A stretch of DNA of 64,000 nucleotides from Arthrobacter sp. OVS8 (GCA_028370155.1 CP116670.1:3162001-3226000); one strand, 5' to 3'; counted from the first letter of the stretch, positions 22,088-32,861 are shown. Notes: generated by a model from the sequence alone, not told the origin. Numbers and translations are program-made.

Positions 22088-23556
22088 ATGAGTATTTCGA
22101 ATTCCGAGTCCCGGACCACTGAAGCCGCTCCCCGCAAGGAGCATTCAACCGCGCTCCGCGCCGGCAGCATCGGCGTGATGGGCATCCTGTTCTTTGTCCT
22201 GTCCGCCCAGGCACCCCTCACCGGAATCGTCGGGGCGTCCCCCTGGCGGCCGCGCTCGGCAACGGCGCCGGCGCTCCCGGCGCCTACCTGATTGTCGGCA
22301 TCGTCATTGTGATCTTCGCGGTGGGATTTGTCGCCATGAGCCGGAAAATCCAGGCGAACGGCGCCTTCTACGCCTATGTGACCGCCGCGTTCGGGCGTCA
22401 GATCGGCGCCGGCGCGGCCTGGCTGGCGCTGCTGGCCTACAGCACGGTGCAGGCCGCCATGTACGGACTCTACGGTGCCGCCTTCTCCGGCCTGCTGGAG
22501 TCCGCCGGGGTCAGTGTTCCCTGGTGGCTGCTGGCCCTGGTCACCATGGCCGGTGTGCAGGTGCTGGGGTCCCTGAACATCGAACTTGGCGCCCGTGTGC
22601 TGGCGCTGCTGGTGGGGCTGGAAGTGGCCGTCCTGCTGATGTTCGGGTTCAGCGTCCTGTTCCGCGGCGGCGGCCCTGAAGGACTCAGCCTCGCGGCGTC
22701 CTTCTCCCCGGAGGCGATCGCCACCGGCGCCCCCGGTGGCCATCATGTTCGCCGTGGCCTCCATGTTCGGCTTCGAATCCACGGCGATCTATTCCGCCGA
22801 GGCCAAGGACGCCCACCGCACGGTGGCCCGGGCCACCTACCTGTCGGTCGTGGTCATCGCCGTGTTCTTCTCCTTCATCTCGTGGATGCTGGTCAGCTAC
22901 TACGGCCCGTCCCAGGTGGCCGCGGCCGCCGGTGCGGCTTTGGAGTCCGGCGACTCCACTGCCTTTGTCCTGACTCCGATGGTGGAAATGTTCGGGCCGT
23001 GGGCGGGAATCACCACGGGCATCCTGCTGGTGACGTCCCTGCTGGCAGGAATCATCGCCTTCCACAACGGCATCAACCGCTACCTCCATTCACTGGCGCT
23101 CCGGGGCTCCCTGCCCGGCGCTGTGGCCGGACCAACCGGCACTGCGCGCCGGCCGCAGCCGCCTGGATCCAGACCGCCACCGCCGTCGTCCTGGTGGTTC
23201 CCTTCGCCGTGCTGGCCCTGGACCCGGTTCTGACCCTTTTCTCCTGGTTCAGCGGACTGGCTGTCGCGGCACTGCTGGTGCTGTACATGCTGTGCTCGAT
23301 CGCCGTCGTCGGCTTCTTCCGCCGCGAACGTGCGGAAGGACAGCTCTGGCAGACCCTTATAGCTCCGTCGCTCGCATCGCTCCTGCTGGCCTGGGTCCTG
23401 TACCTGGTGGTCAGCAACTTCACGTCGCTGATCGGTGGCAGTGCCGAGACGGCCGCTGCCCTGCTGGCGGCGGTTCCGGTGGTGTTCGCCGCGGGTGTCC
23501 TGGTGGAGCGGCAAGTGGAGAAGCGCGGGGCCGCGCTCGCGGCGGTCCCCGCCTGA
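22088..23556 (+). CDS. APC family amino acid/amine permease (three indels)
   Basis: Membrane transporter of about 489 residues with some 12 helices. It starts MSISNSESRTTEAAP, and its first helix, MGILFFVLSAQAPLTGIVGA, is typical of APC permeases. AMYGLYGAAFSGLLE, MFAVASMFGFESTAIYSAEAKD and HNGINRYLHSLALRG also fit. Bases are missing near 22245 and 23140, and one C appears extra near 22733. The gene sits between the aldehyde dehydrogenase and the regulator/amine oxidase genes, so an aromatic amine or amino acid is the probable cargo. Confidence 0.87.
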
Positions 23557-23575
23557 CAGTCCGCTCTAAAAGTGA

Positions 23576-23605
23576 GGGGCGGTGCCGGACATCCGGCGCC
23601 GCCCC
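23576..23605. terminator. Terminator between permease and AraC regulator
   Basis: GGGGCGGTGCCGG (23576-23588) pairs with CCGGCGCCGCCCC (23593-23605) around an ACAT loop, with one G-T mismatch. It lies between convergent genes. Confidence 0.7.
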
Positions 23606-23681
23606 GGTGCGTTCCGGCTGGCGCCGTCAACGGCTGGTGCGGTCAACTGCGGGTGCTGTTAACCGCAGGTGAAAGTCGTCC

Positions 23682-24653
23682 TCAGGCGCCGCGGCGCCAG
23701 TCGGTGGGTGATTCGCCGAAGGCGTCCCGGAAGGTGCGGCTGAAGTGTGCCGCGTCCAGGAAACCCCACCGGGCGGCGACGGCACCCACGGACTTTCCGG
23801 CGTGAAGCGGGTCCCGCAGTTCCCGGCGGGCGCCCTCCAGCCGCTGGCTCCGGATCCAGCAGGCAACGGTGGTGCCTGTTTCGTGGAAGACGTTGTGCAG
23901 GTGGCGGGTGGAGATGAAATGGGCCGCCGCGATGGAAGCCGGCGACAGCAGGGGATCCGCCAGGTTTGCCTCGATGTACTCCCGGACGGAAACGGCCAGC
24001 AGGGCCTGCGGTTTCATCCGGTCGGGGGACATGTCCAGTTCCGCATGCAGCATCGTGGAGACGAGATCGAGGGCATTGGTGGCGAGGCGGGACCCGCTGG
24101 GGCCGCCCAGCGCATCCAGGTTCTCCGCGAGGTGGGCGATGAACGGCCCGACGATGGCGGCGAGGCCGCCGTCGGAGGCCATCCGCACGGCCGAAAGCTG
24201 CGCGATGCAGTCCGGCGGCAGGGACAGTGCGTCCCAAGGAAACATCACCACCATGAGCCGGGCGTCGCCTTCGAAGGCAAGCGTGTAGGGGCGGCTGGTG
24301 TCATAGATCGAGAGATCGCCCGGGTGCAGGACTGCCTCGCGGTTGTCCTGGATGAGGAGTCCGGTGCCCTCCAGCTGGAGGTTGAGCTTGAAATAGCGCT
24401 GGCTGGACTGCGCGATCAGCGCCGGCGTGCGGTGGACCTCGTGACTCGTGGAGGAGACCTCGACAAGTGCCACACGGTCCAGCCTGCGGGCCCGCATGCG
24501 ACCGTGGAAGTTATCCGCATCCCCGCTCGAGGCGGCGAGGGGAACGAAGGACTCCGCGACGAGGTGCCGCCAGTGGTCGAAGGATTCGGCCGTGCTGGTT
24601 CGGACGTCCTGTCCGGCGGGACCGAGCGAGGGACGGGCTGCAACTGCGGTCAT
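23682..24653 (-). CDS. AraC family transcriptional regulator
   Basis: Intact 323-residue regulator. The N-terminal half is an AraC-type sensor domain of the AraC_binding_2 kind (FKLNLQLEGTGLLIQDNREAVLHPGDLSIYDTSRPY). The C-terminal hundred residues carry two helix-turn-helix motifs (SPASIAAAHFISTRHLHNVF and SVGAVAARWGFLDAAHFSRT). Related regulators control aromatic amine and aromatic acid catabolism. Its position between the permease and the amine oxidase region suggests that it activates these genes when amine or aldehyde is present. Confidence 0.88.
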   Translation of the reverse strand: MTAVAARPSLGPAGQDVRTSTAESFDHWRHLVAESFVPLAASSGDADNFHGRMRARRLDRVALVEVSSTSHEVHRTPALIAQSSQRYFKLNLQLEGTGLLIQDNREAVLHPGDLSIYDTSRPYTLAFEGDARLMVVMFPWDALSLPPDCIAQLSAVRMASDGGLAAIVGPFIAHLAENLDALGGPSGSRLATNALDLVSTMLHAELDMSPDRMKPQALLAVSVREYIEANLADPLLSPASIAAAHFISTRHLHNVFHETGTTVACWIRSQRLEGARRELRDPLHAGKSVGAVAARWGFLDAAHFSRTFRDAFGESPTDWRRGA

Positions 24654-24745
24654 AGAAGATCCTGACGCCGTCGTAATTCTGGGCCTGATTCTGGGAATGT
24701 GTCATGGGACACAGTCCTTTCAGGGTAGCGCCGGCGTCGGCCGCT

Positions 24746-24779
24746 GTCATCTTTTTCGACAACCGGCGAAAAAGATGAC
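24746..24779. terminator. Strong hairpin after the TetR gene
   Basis: Perfect 13-bp inverted repeat, GTCATCTTTTTCG (24746-24758) and CGAAAAAGATGAC (24767-24779), with an 8-base loop, between two reverse-strand genes. The run of five T's or A's within the stem fits a terminator for tetR; it could also be an operator for the araC gene downstream. Confidence 0.65.
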
Positions 24780-24797
24780 CGGCTCGACTGTTGGGGC

Positions 24798-25388
24798 CTA
24801 GCAGCCGAGCAGGGTCAGGAATCCCTCCAGCTGCTCGTTCAGCCCGAGTTCCACCTGGCCTTCCGGGGCAAGTGCCGCCGCGATCTGCGCGCCGAGGAGG
24901 AGGTTGAGCAGCTGTCCGGCGAGGGCGGCGTCGTTGACGGCGGTGGTGACGGCGCCGGCGTGCCGGGCTTCGGCGAGGTACTGGCGCATTGCCGTAAGCC
25001 ACTGCTCCATCGAATCCCGGTGGATCCGGGCCTTGTCGGGGTCGTTGATGGCCTTCTGCCAGAACGGGATGACAATCCGGGCTTCGTTGATCCGCTCCTC
25101 ATCCAGGGGCAGCACCTCAAGGCAGAATGCCCGCAGGGCCGCGAGCCCGGTATGCCCGGCGGTGACTTCCGCGATCCTCTCGTTGGTGCGGTTGAAGACG
25201 TGCCCGAACGCGAAGGTCAGCAGGTCATCCTTGGTGGGAAAGTAAGGCTTGAGGGCGCCGTTCGCAAAGCCAGCCTCGAGGGCAATCTCCCGCATGGTGG
25301 CGCTTTCGATCCCGAGCCGGGCGATGATCCGCCACGTGGCGTCGACGAGTTCGAGCCGCCGCTGGTCGTGGTCGACAATCTTTGGCAC
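24798..25388 (-). CDS. TetR family regulator (BetI-like)
   Basis: Repressor of 196 residues if read from the GTG at 25388; the frame is open to 25430, but GGGGAG lies upstream of the GTG and [20 protein letters not shown] is the usual N-terminus. Helix-turn-helix: [21 protein letters not shown]. The C-terminal domain resembles that of BetI-like regulators ([35 protein letters not shown]). It is divergent from the amine oxidase and separated from it by an operator-like palindrome, so it probably represses amine oxidase expression. Confidence 0.87.
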   Translation of the reverse strand: MPKIVDHDQRRLELVDATWRIIARLGIESATMREIALEAGFANGALKPYFPTKDDLLTFAFGHVFNRTNERIAEVTAGHTGLAALRAFCLEVLPLDEERINEARIVIPFWQKAINDPDKARIHRDSMEQWLTAMRQYLAEARHAGAVTTAVNDAALAGQLLNLLLGAQIAAALAPEGQVELGLNEQLEGFLTLLGC

Positions 25389-25444
25389 GGGACAGCTCCC
25401 CAATTTTCTTGCGTCGGACTCTTGTGGCACAGCTTACATTTCCG

Positions 25445-25468
25445 TATTCTCTACAACTATAGAAAATA
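25445..25468. promoter_or_regulatory. Operator-like palindrome between TetR and amine oxidase
   Basis: TATTCTCTA (25445-25453) and TAGAAAATA (25460-25468) form a 9-bp inverted repeat with one mismatch and a 6-base spacer, in an A/T-rich divergent promoter. This is a good candidate binding site for the adjacent TetR. Confidence 0.55.
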
Positions 25469-25506
25469 AAGTTCTGACCCGCCAGGGTCCCCGAACGAAG
25501 GCCGTC

Positions 25507-27429
25507 ATGATGACCGCACAAACCGAAACCAGCACCTCGTACACCCCGTACCGCCTGGCCGCGGACGCCGAAATCACCGAAGTCCGGGCCATCCTGCGCG
25601 CGGCGGGCCTGCTGGGCGAGACCAGGCGCATCGCCTACCTGGGCCTGATGGACCCCACCAGGAACGCGCCGGAGGGATTCGAGGACCGCCGGTTCCGCAT
25701 CTTCATCCACGACATCTCCGGCGGCGCACCCACGGACGCCGTGGTCTCGGTGACCGGGCGGGACGTGGTCTCCGCCGTCGAACTGGACACCGCCGTCACG
25801 GGCGAGCTTCCGGTGCTCGAGGAGGAGTTCGAGGTGGTGGAGGCACTCCTCGCCGCGGACGAACGCTGGCTCAACGCGCTCGCAGCGCGCGGGCTCGACG
25901 TCAGCAACGTCCGCGTCGCACCCCTGTCTGCGGGGGTCTTCGAATACCCGGAAGAAAAGGGGCGCAGGATTCTGCGCGGCCTTGCCTTCGTGCAGGATTT
26001 CCCCGCGGACAGCGCCTGGGCCCACCCTGTGGACGGTCTCGTGGCCTACGTCGATGTGGTCAGCCGGGAGGTGACGCAGGTCCTGGACCTGGGCGCCGTG
26101 CCTGTCCCGAAGGAACACGGCAACTACACCGACCCTGAACTCACGGGCCCGCTCCGCACCACCCAGAAGCCCATCAGCATCACCCAGCCGGACGGGCCCG
26201 GCTTCACCGTCAGCGGCGGAAACCACGTCGAGTGGGAAAAATGGAGCCTCGACGTCGGCTTCGATGTCCGCGAGGGCGTGGTGCTGCACAACATTGCTTT
26301 CCAGGACGGTGACCGGAAGCGGCCCATCATCAACCGGGCGTCCATCGCCGAGATGGTGGTCCCGTACGGCGACCCGTCGCCGATCCGGTCCTGGCAGAAC
26401 TACTTCGACACCGGCGAATACCTCGTGGGCCAGTACGCCAACTCCCTGGAACTGGGCTGCGACTGCCTCGGCGAGATAACCTACCTCAGCCCGGTCATCA
26501 GCGACGCGTTCGGCAACCCCGGGAGATCCGCAACGGCATCTGCATGCACGAAGAGGACTGGGGAATCCTGGCCAAGCACAGCGACCTGTGGACGGGCATC
26601 AACTACACCCGACGCAACCGCCGCCTGGTGATCTCCTTCTTCACCACCATCGGCAACTACGACTACGGCTTTTACTGGTACCTCTACCTCGACGGCACCA
26701 TCGAGTTCGAGGCCAAAGCCACCGGCGTGGTCTTCACCTCCGCCTTCCCGGAGGGCGGATCGGACAACATCTCCCAGCTGGCCCCCGGCCTGGGGGCACC
26801 CTTCCACCAGCACCTCTTCAGTGCCCGCCTGGACATGGCCATCGACGGCTTCGCCAACCGGGTCGAGGAGGAGGACGTGGTCCGCCAGGCGATGGGCGCC
26901 GGCAACGAGCGCGGCAACGCCTTCTCCCGGAAGCGCACTGTCCTTTCCCGGGAATCCGAGGGGTCCGTGAGGCAGACGCCGCACGCGGCAGGACCTGGGT
27001 CATCTCCAACCCGCAGTCCCTGAACCGTCTCGGCGAGCCCGTGGCCTACAAGCTCCACTCCGGGAATCAGCCCACCCTGCTGGCGGCCCCGGAATCCTCG
27101 ATCGCCCGGCGCGCCGCTTTCGCCACGAAGGACCTGTGGGTGACCCGCTACGCCGACGATGAGCGCTACCCCACGGGCGACTTCGTGAACCAGCATGCCG
27201 GCGGGGCGGCCTGCCGGCCTACATCGCCCAAGACCGCGACATCGACGGCCAGGACATCGTGGTGTGGCACACGTTCGGCCTCACCCACTTCCCGCGTCCC
27301 GAGGACTGGCCCATCATGCCGGTGGACACCGTGGGCTTCAAGCTCCGGCCGGAGGGCTTCTTCGACCGCAGCCCCGTGCTGGATGTGCCCGCGAGTGCGC
27401 AGCCGGCCGGCGGCCACTGCCACGGCTAG
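25507..27429 (+). CDS. Copper amine oxidase, phenylethylamine/tyramine type (three frameshifts)
   Basis: Topaquinone copper amine oxidase that converts primary aromatic amines to aldehyde, ammonia and hydrogen peroxide. From memory it is very close to the Arthrobacter globiformis phenylethylamine oxidase throughout. The cofactor tyrosine is in [11 protein letters not shown], the catalytic base Asp in [10 protein letters not shown], two copper His in [16 protein letters not shown] and the third in [15 protein letters not shown]. Missing bases near 26520, 26960 and 27210 break the frame; repair gives 641 residues. The start is one of two adjacent ATGs (25507 or 25510). It is divergent from a TetR gene; tyramine, phenethylamine or histamine would be candidate substrates. 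Confidence 0.95.
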
Positions 27430-27438
27430 GCCGGCACC

Positions 27439-27897
27439 GTGACTGTCGCAGCAGGGGTGGATCGCCGGCCCGGCCCGGTCCTCCATTCCCGGATCTGCGC
27501 CGCCGTGACGGCGGCGTCGTGCCTCGTGCACGTATGGCTTGTGGCCGGCAACCATCACGGGCTGTGGCTGAACCTGGTGATGCTTGCCATGGTGGCGGTG
27601 TGCGTCCCGTGTACCGTGCATATCTGGCGCCACGGGCAGGTCACGGCCCTTCGCCGGGTTATGGCCTCGGCCCTGGCGATGACCGGGGTGCACGCGCTGC
27701 TGCTCCTTGGTGCCGGGGCCGGCGCCGGGGCGTCCGGCCACATCCACCACGCTGCCGCTGCCGCTCCCGCCTCAGCCGGCGCGGCGTCCTCGGGTGCCGG
27801 AGCGCTGCTGGTGATCATTGCGGTGGAACTGACGACGGCGATGCTCGCCGCGACGCTCCTGGCCCGGCTCCGGGCACCCCTGCCGAGGGTGTGCTGA
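27439..27897 (+). CDS. Small hypothetical membrane protein downstream of amine oxidase
   Basis: A 152-residue protein with about four hydrophobic helices and an Ala/Gly-rich loop containing HIHHAAAAA; further His residues sit at helix ends ([15 protein letters not shown]). The GTG start is only 9 bases after the amine oxidase stop, so the two are probably co-transcribed. The family is not recognised. The His clusters and the neighbouring copper enzyme raise the possibility of a role with copper, but no CxxC or Met-rich motif supports it. Confidence 0.55.
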   Translation: MTVAAGVDRRPGPVLHSRICAAVTAASCLVHVWLVAGNHHGLWLNLVMLAMVAVCVPCTVHIWRHGQVTALRRVMASALAMTGVHALLLLGAGAGAGASGHIHHAAAAAPASAGAASSGAGALLVIIAVELTTAMLAATLLARLRAPLPRVC

Positions 27898-28017
27898 CGC
27901 TCCTGCCCAGTTGCTTCCCGCTGCACGTCTGCGCACACCCAGGACCCGCGGAATCCCGCGGTTTCCGGGCGCGGAGTCGGGGTACGGCGCCGAGTAACCG
28001 GGCGGGAGCGTCGCCAC
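27871..28017. repeat. 40-bp repeat copy 2 within a larger inverted repeat
   Basis: Positions 27871-27910 match the repeat at 20179-20218 at 36 of 40 positions and encode the C-terminus of the membrane protein. The segment 27891-27914 also pairs imperfectly (19 of 24) with 27994-28017, so the unit looks like an element with inverted ends about 80 bases apart. A related string, GGGCGGGAGCG, occurs near 56895. Confidence 0.6.
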
Positions 28018-28046
28018 GGGCGGCGGGAACGACCGCTGCAGCCGCG

Positions 28047-28111
28047 GCAACGCGGGGTCAGATCCGGCCCATCTGCAGGGGGCTTACCGGCGCTAAATGA
28101 CCCCGCGTTGC
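28047..28111. repeat. 65-bp palindromic repeat, copy B
   Basis: Same length and ends as copy A at 15812-15876. The perfectly paired arms here are 14 bp, GCAACGCGGGGTCA (28047-28060) with its complement (28098-28111). The centre differs from copy A but keeps CGGCCC and GGCGCTAA. It lies between convergent genes, just after the SNF2 helicase stop. Confidence 0.85.
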
Positions 28112-28128
28112 TGTTTGGATCAATCTCG

Positions 28129-31100
28129 TCAGTCGGTGAACAGCCCGGCCAGGTCCTCCGCGGTGAGCGCCCCGCCGGAGAGCGCGTCGCCCTCCATGAC
28201 GTCGGCGAACAGCCGGGACTTCCTGGCCTTGAGCGCCATGACCTTTTCCTCGATGGTGTCCTTGGCGACCAGCCGGTAGACCATCACGTTCCGCGCCTGC
28301 CCGATCCGGTGCGTGCGGTCCACGGCTTGCGCTTCCGAGGCGGGGTTCCACCACGGGTCCAGCAAGAACACATAGTCCGCCTCCGTCAGGTTCAGGCCGA
28401 AGCCGCCGGCCTTGAGGCTGATCAGGAACACCGGGGCGGCGCCGTTCTTGAACTCGTTGACGACGTCGGTGCGGTTGCGGGTGCTGCCGTCGAGGTAGCA
28501 GAACTCGATGTTCTCCTCGACCAGCCGCTCGCGGACCTTGCCCAGGAAACCGGTGAACTGGCTGAAGATAAGGGCGCGGTGACCTTCCGCCACGAGGTCC
28601 TCCAGCTGCTCGAAGAGAACATCGAGTTTGCTGGAGCGCACCCCGGAGAGCGAGGGATCGATCAGCGAGGGGTCCAGGCTGAGCTGCCGCAGCAGCGTGA
28701 GCGACTGGAAGATGGTGAAGCGGTTCTTGTTGACGTCATCGATCAGTCCCAGGATCTTCTGGCGTTCGCGCTGCAGGTGGGTCTGGTAGACCTTCTGGTG
28801 CCGCGGGTTCAGCACCACCTCGAGGATCTGCTCCTGCTTCGGCGGCAGGTCGTGAATGACCTGTTCCTTGGTGCGCCGCATCATCAGCGGACGGACCCGG
28901 CGCCGGAGCTTGTCCAGCTGCGCCTTGTCCCCGTTCTTTTCGACCGGCTTCTGGTAGTACTCGGCGAAGCGCTTGGGGCTGGAGAAGAGCCCCGGCGCCA
29001 CAATCGAGGTCAACGCCCAGAACTCCATCAAGTTGTTCTCGAGCGGGGTGCCGGTGATGGCGAGTTTGAACACCGCCGGGAGCTTCCGGGCGCACTGGTA
29101 GGCCTTGGACTGGTGGTTCTTGACGAACTGGGCCTCGTCCAGGACCAGGCCGCCCATTCCTTGGATGCATAGGCCTCGTAGTCGATCCGGAACAGGGCGT
29201 AGGAGGTGATCACGATGTCCGCGCCCGCGGTGGCGGCCACCGGGTCCGAGCCGCTCTTGGCGAACGTCTCGCTGATGGCCCGTACCGTGAGGCCCGGGGC
29301 GAACCGTGCGGTCTCGGCCTCCCAGTTGCCCACGACACTGGTGGGGGCCACGACGAGAAAAGGCGCAGCGCCAGGGGCAGCGCCGGCAGGCTCAGTGGCG
29401 GCAGCGCCGCCGTCGGCCGCTTCAGTGAGCTTCCCGGCCGCTTCCCGGCCGCCGCCTTGGCGGCGCAGATCAGCGCCAGTGCCTGCACGGTCTTGCCCAG
29501 GCCCATGTCATCGGCCAGCACCCCGCCCAGGCCGTGGCGGTAGAGGAAACTGAGCCAGTTGAACCCTTCCAGCTGGTACGGGCGCAGCTCCGCGTTGAGC
29601 GTGGCCGGCAGCGGCAGGCCCACGACGTCGCCTTCGAGGAGCCCTCCGACGGACTCGCGCCACGCCGCGGCCTGCTGGTCCACGATGCCGAGTTGCGCCA
29701 GTTCGTCCCAGAGTCCGGCCTGGAAGCGGCTGATCTGCAGCGGGGCGTCCTTGTTGTCCTGCAGCTCCCGCGCCTCTTCAATGAGGGCCCGCAGCTGGTG
29801 CAGTTCGGGCAGGTCCAGGGAGAAGTAGGCGCCGCTGGGCAGCAGCATCTTGGTCTGGCCTGCGGCCAGGGCGGAGAAAACGGCCGCGAAGGACACCGGC
29901 TGGCCCTCCAGGGAAATCTGGATGCCCAGGTCGAACCAGTCGCGCTGCTCGGTGGCCTTCGTGGAGATGGAGACCACCGGGGCCTCCTCCGCCTCGCGGT
30001 AGTCGGCGATCTCGCCGGCGGTGTCCACAGTGACGCCGGGGACCTCGCGGAGGCGGGGAGCAGCTCCTCGGTGAAGGCCAGGGTGTCGAGGCCGCTGAGT
30101 TCAGCCGAGGCCGCCAGCCGCGGTGTTCCCCAGCCGCCGGTGGCCGACTCGCCCAGCGCCGGCACGACGTCCCATGGCTGCCCGACGGCGTCGAGGATGC
30201 GGGCTTCGGCGGGGTCGTCCCGGTAGCCGTGATCGCCCGGGTGGCGCCACAGCGGCTGGGCCGTGACGAGCTTGCCGGACTTGTAATGCCATTCCCAGTG
30301 CAGCCGGACCCGGTGGTCGGCGCCGTAGTTCGCCAGCAGCGACAGGGTGGGAACGGCCAGCTGGGGCAGTTCCACGGACTCGTCGGTGGCCGTGACCCGG
30401 GCGCTCTGCTTGAGCTTCGGGTAGAAACCGGTCAGGAACCGGCTTTCGTCCCGGGCAGGTATATGCAGTGTGGTCCCGGCCGTGACGAAGGTCAGGAGTT
30501 CCTCGCTGAGCCCGCCCTCCAGCGGGGCGAGCGTGACGACGGAGTCCCCGGTGCGGTGCCGGGCAGGGCGTCCTGTCCGGACGTCAGGAAGATCCCGTGG
30601 GCCGGGCGTCCGATCGTCCCGACGGATGCCGGATCAACCACCTCTCCCTCAACCGTGATGGTGGGTGCGAGCGACAGCCCGCCGTCGTCCCCGCCGGCGG
30701 CACCCTGCACGACGGCGTCGGATCCTTCGGCCGGGACCGGCGCGGTCCCGAACCGGGTCAGGTTGAGCCCGACGGCGGCCGGCTGCTCCACGAGGCGCAC
30801 GGGGTCCGAACCCCGGCTGTGGACCAGCGCGACGCCGACCTTCCGGGCCTGGGCCAGCAGGCTCCACAGGTTCTTGCCGGCATAGGTGTTCAAGCCCAGC
30901 CACAGCCCGGTCCCGGCGTGCTGGCGGTTGGCCTGGGCGGTGTGCGCGGCGAGGAATTCCTGCATCCACTCGACGTGGGCCTCGTTGCATTCGCGCCGGT
31001 AGCTCAGGTAGCTCAGGGTGTTCCACGAGACATCGCCGCGGATCCACTTGCCCTTGGCGCCCATGATGACGGGACGCGCTTTCAGCTGCCGGACGCTGCG

Positions 31101-31616
31101 GAGCGGATCGCGGCGGCCGGTGTAGGAGAAGTGCGGCGCGGGTTCCTCGATCTCGAACTGCAGTGCGAGCGGGATGCCGTTGGTGGACTGGGTGATCCCC
31201 GGCTGGGCGATCAGCGGGCTGAGGGCCTGTTCCCAGTCCGGGACGTCCAGCGCCGGGACCTGCCGGGACAGCCGGCTCACATCGGCGGGGGCGAGCAGTT
31301 GGACCCGGATCGCAGGGTTGTCTTCGGCGGAGAACAGCAGGGCGGCAACATGCTTGCAGTCCTTCCGGACCGGGCAGCTGCAGACGCCCACGGTGCAGCT
31401 CCAGCCGCCCGCCTTCCGGACCAGTTTCGCCGTCGTCGAGTACGGCACATCGGCGCCGCCGCGCACCTTGCCGAGCATGAGGCCGGTGGCGGCGTCGAAG
31501 GAAATCCCGGAAACGCGGCTCCCCATGGCGTAGGCAAGTCCGGCCGCAAGGGAGCGGTCGTTGATCGCGGGAGTCTGTATTGCCAGTGCCGCACTCTCGT
31601 CCGGATGGGATGGCAT
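28129..31616 (-). CDS. SWIM zinc finger SNF2/HepA-type helicase (four frameshifts)
   Basis: Large Swi2/Snf2 ATPase of about 1163 residues that probably remodels protein-DNA or RNA polymerase complexes. An N-terminal SWIM zinc finger ([15 protein letters not shown], near residue 80) is followed by a long bacterial SNF2 region and then the helicase core: [16 protein letters not shown] (Walker A), [10 protein letters not shown] (motif II), ITGTPLENN (III), [10 protein letters not shown] (IV), [10 protein letters not shown] (V) and [11 protein letters not shown] (VI). Missing bases near 30561, 30058, 29458 and 29160 are required to join the parts. Such proteins occur in many actinobacteria, often without a known pathway. 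Confidence 0.93.
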
Positions 31617-31846
31617 GTGCGCACTACTTTCAGCAGTTGGTCATCTGATCCATCTTAGCGAGCGTGGCCGGGCTCCCCGTACCCGGGCCGGCCGGGGACA
31701 CGAGGGTGTGCTTCGACGCACGGACAATGACCGGCGCCGGGCGCGGGTCCGAAGTCTCCCTGTTAGCTGGCTCATGGGCAGAAGGCCACGCGGGCGCGGA
31801 GGGCAGGACGGGGCCCGGGGTTAACTGCGCTGATTCTTGCTGGTGG

Positions 31847-32197
31847 TTATGCCGCCAACTCTGTGTCGAAGAGCCGCTCGGCCAGCCGGATCAGGTGTGC
31901 TGGGGCATCCGCGTCGTCGCCGTTGCTTCCGTGTCCGAGGAACACCGCCGTCCCGCTAAGGGTCTCCTCGAGATGCAGACCCGCTTCGCGGACCAGCACT
32001 TCGGCCCGGGCGTTCAGGGGCAGGGGGATGAAGTCTGCCTCGTCGTTCAGGTAGACGTGCCAATCCTTAGACGTGATTGCTCCGACGTTTCCTTCAACCA
32101 GGGCCTGCCGCGTAGCCAGAGAATTGTCGATCTGTTCGACGCGAATGGGATGGCTGAGGCGGGCCGGAATAATCAGGGCAGTACATATCTGGCGCAT
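31847..32197 (-). CDS. DUF3846-like small protein
   Basis: Protein of 116 residues resembling the DUF3846 family, which is common in actinobacterial phages and mobile DNA. It has TALIIPARLSHPIRVEQID near the N-terminus, then WHVYLNDEADFIPLPLNARA and GTAVFLGHG. The frame also allows a start at 32236, but the ATG at 32197 puts the conserved strand at the usual place. It stands at the edge of an A/T-richer patch and is divergent from the DMP19-like gene. Function unknown. Confidence 0.65.
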   Translation of the reverse strand: MRQICTALIIPARLSHPIRVEQIDNSLATRQALVEGNVGAITSKDWHVYLNDEADFIPLPLNARAEVLVREAGLHLEETLSGTAVFLGHGSNGDDADAPAHLIRLAERLFDTELAA

Positions 32198-32861
32198 GAC
32201 AGGGTCTTTCTGTGTCTGAACGGTCGACAATTTCACGGGTTCGAAACGTTATTCAGCCGGGAATCACCCGGTGCCCGGTGAGAGCCTTGTGAAACACCCG
32301 ACTCGTTCGCTTGACGAGAATTGGGCCGGTTGGCAATAACCTGGACGTTTTGCCAGTAGTTTGCGGTCAGCCGATCACGGCTAGGAGTCTCGCGTCCGGC
32401 TGCCCGCAGTTCTTGGGTGCGTCAGGGCCGAGGTGTTATCTCTGGTTTTTGCGCGGCTTTGCAAACAGGGTTTCACTGGATTCGTTTTTTGCCTTTTTTC
32501 GGCCCTCTTTTCGAGGATCGACTTTCCCGTTTTTTTCGCAGTGATATTTCTGGGAGACTTTCCTGACAATGGAATCACGCCTTTCTAAACGCTATCTACC
32601 CATCACCATACCCACTTATATTTTAAATGCCAGTCCACGGGTTTAGCGCAAATTTTGGGCGGGGCCCAAACGCAAAAGGACCCGAAAATTCACCGGCCTA
32701 ACGGTCCGCCCAGCGGCCCGCCCAACGGACCCTCGGACGTGCCGCCCCGGGACACCCAAACTTCGCCGGACGTTCAGCTCCGGCTCAACCGCAGAGCCGG
32801 CGGCGCCACGTACGTTGAAAGGGTTCGGAGCGCCACCCGCCTTCTGTAGTGAGGATCTTCC
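32198..32861. other. A/T-richer gene-free region between divergent genes
   Basis: About 660 bases without a credible gene. The part from roughly 32290 to 32680 is visibly richer in A and T than the rest of the window and has several T-runs (near 32450, 32483, 32492 and 32531) and TTATATTTTAAATG near 32614. It must contain the promoters of the DUF3846 and DMP19-like genes. The base composition suggests foreign origin. Confidence 0.6.

Noticed and set aside
32299-32680. Short frames in the A/T-richer patch
   Set aside because: Small, without ribosome-binding sites, and not similar to any known peptide.
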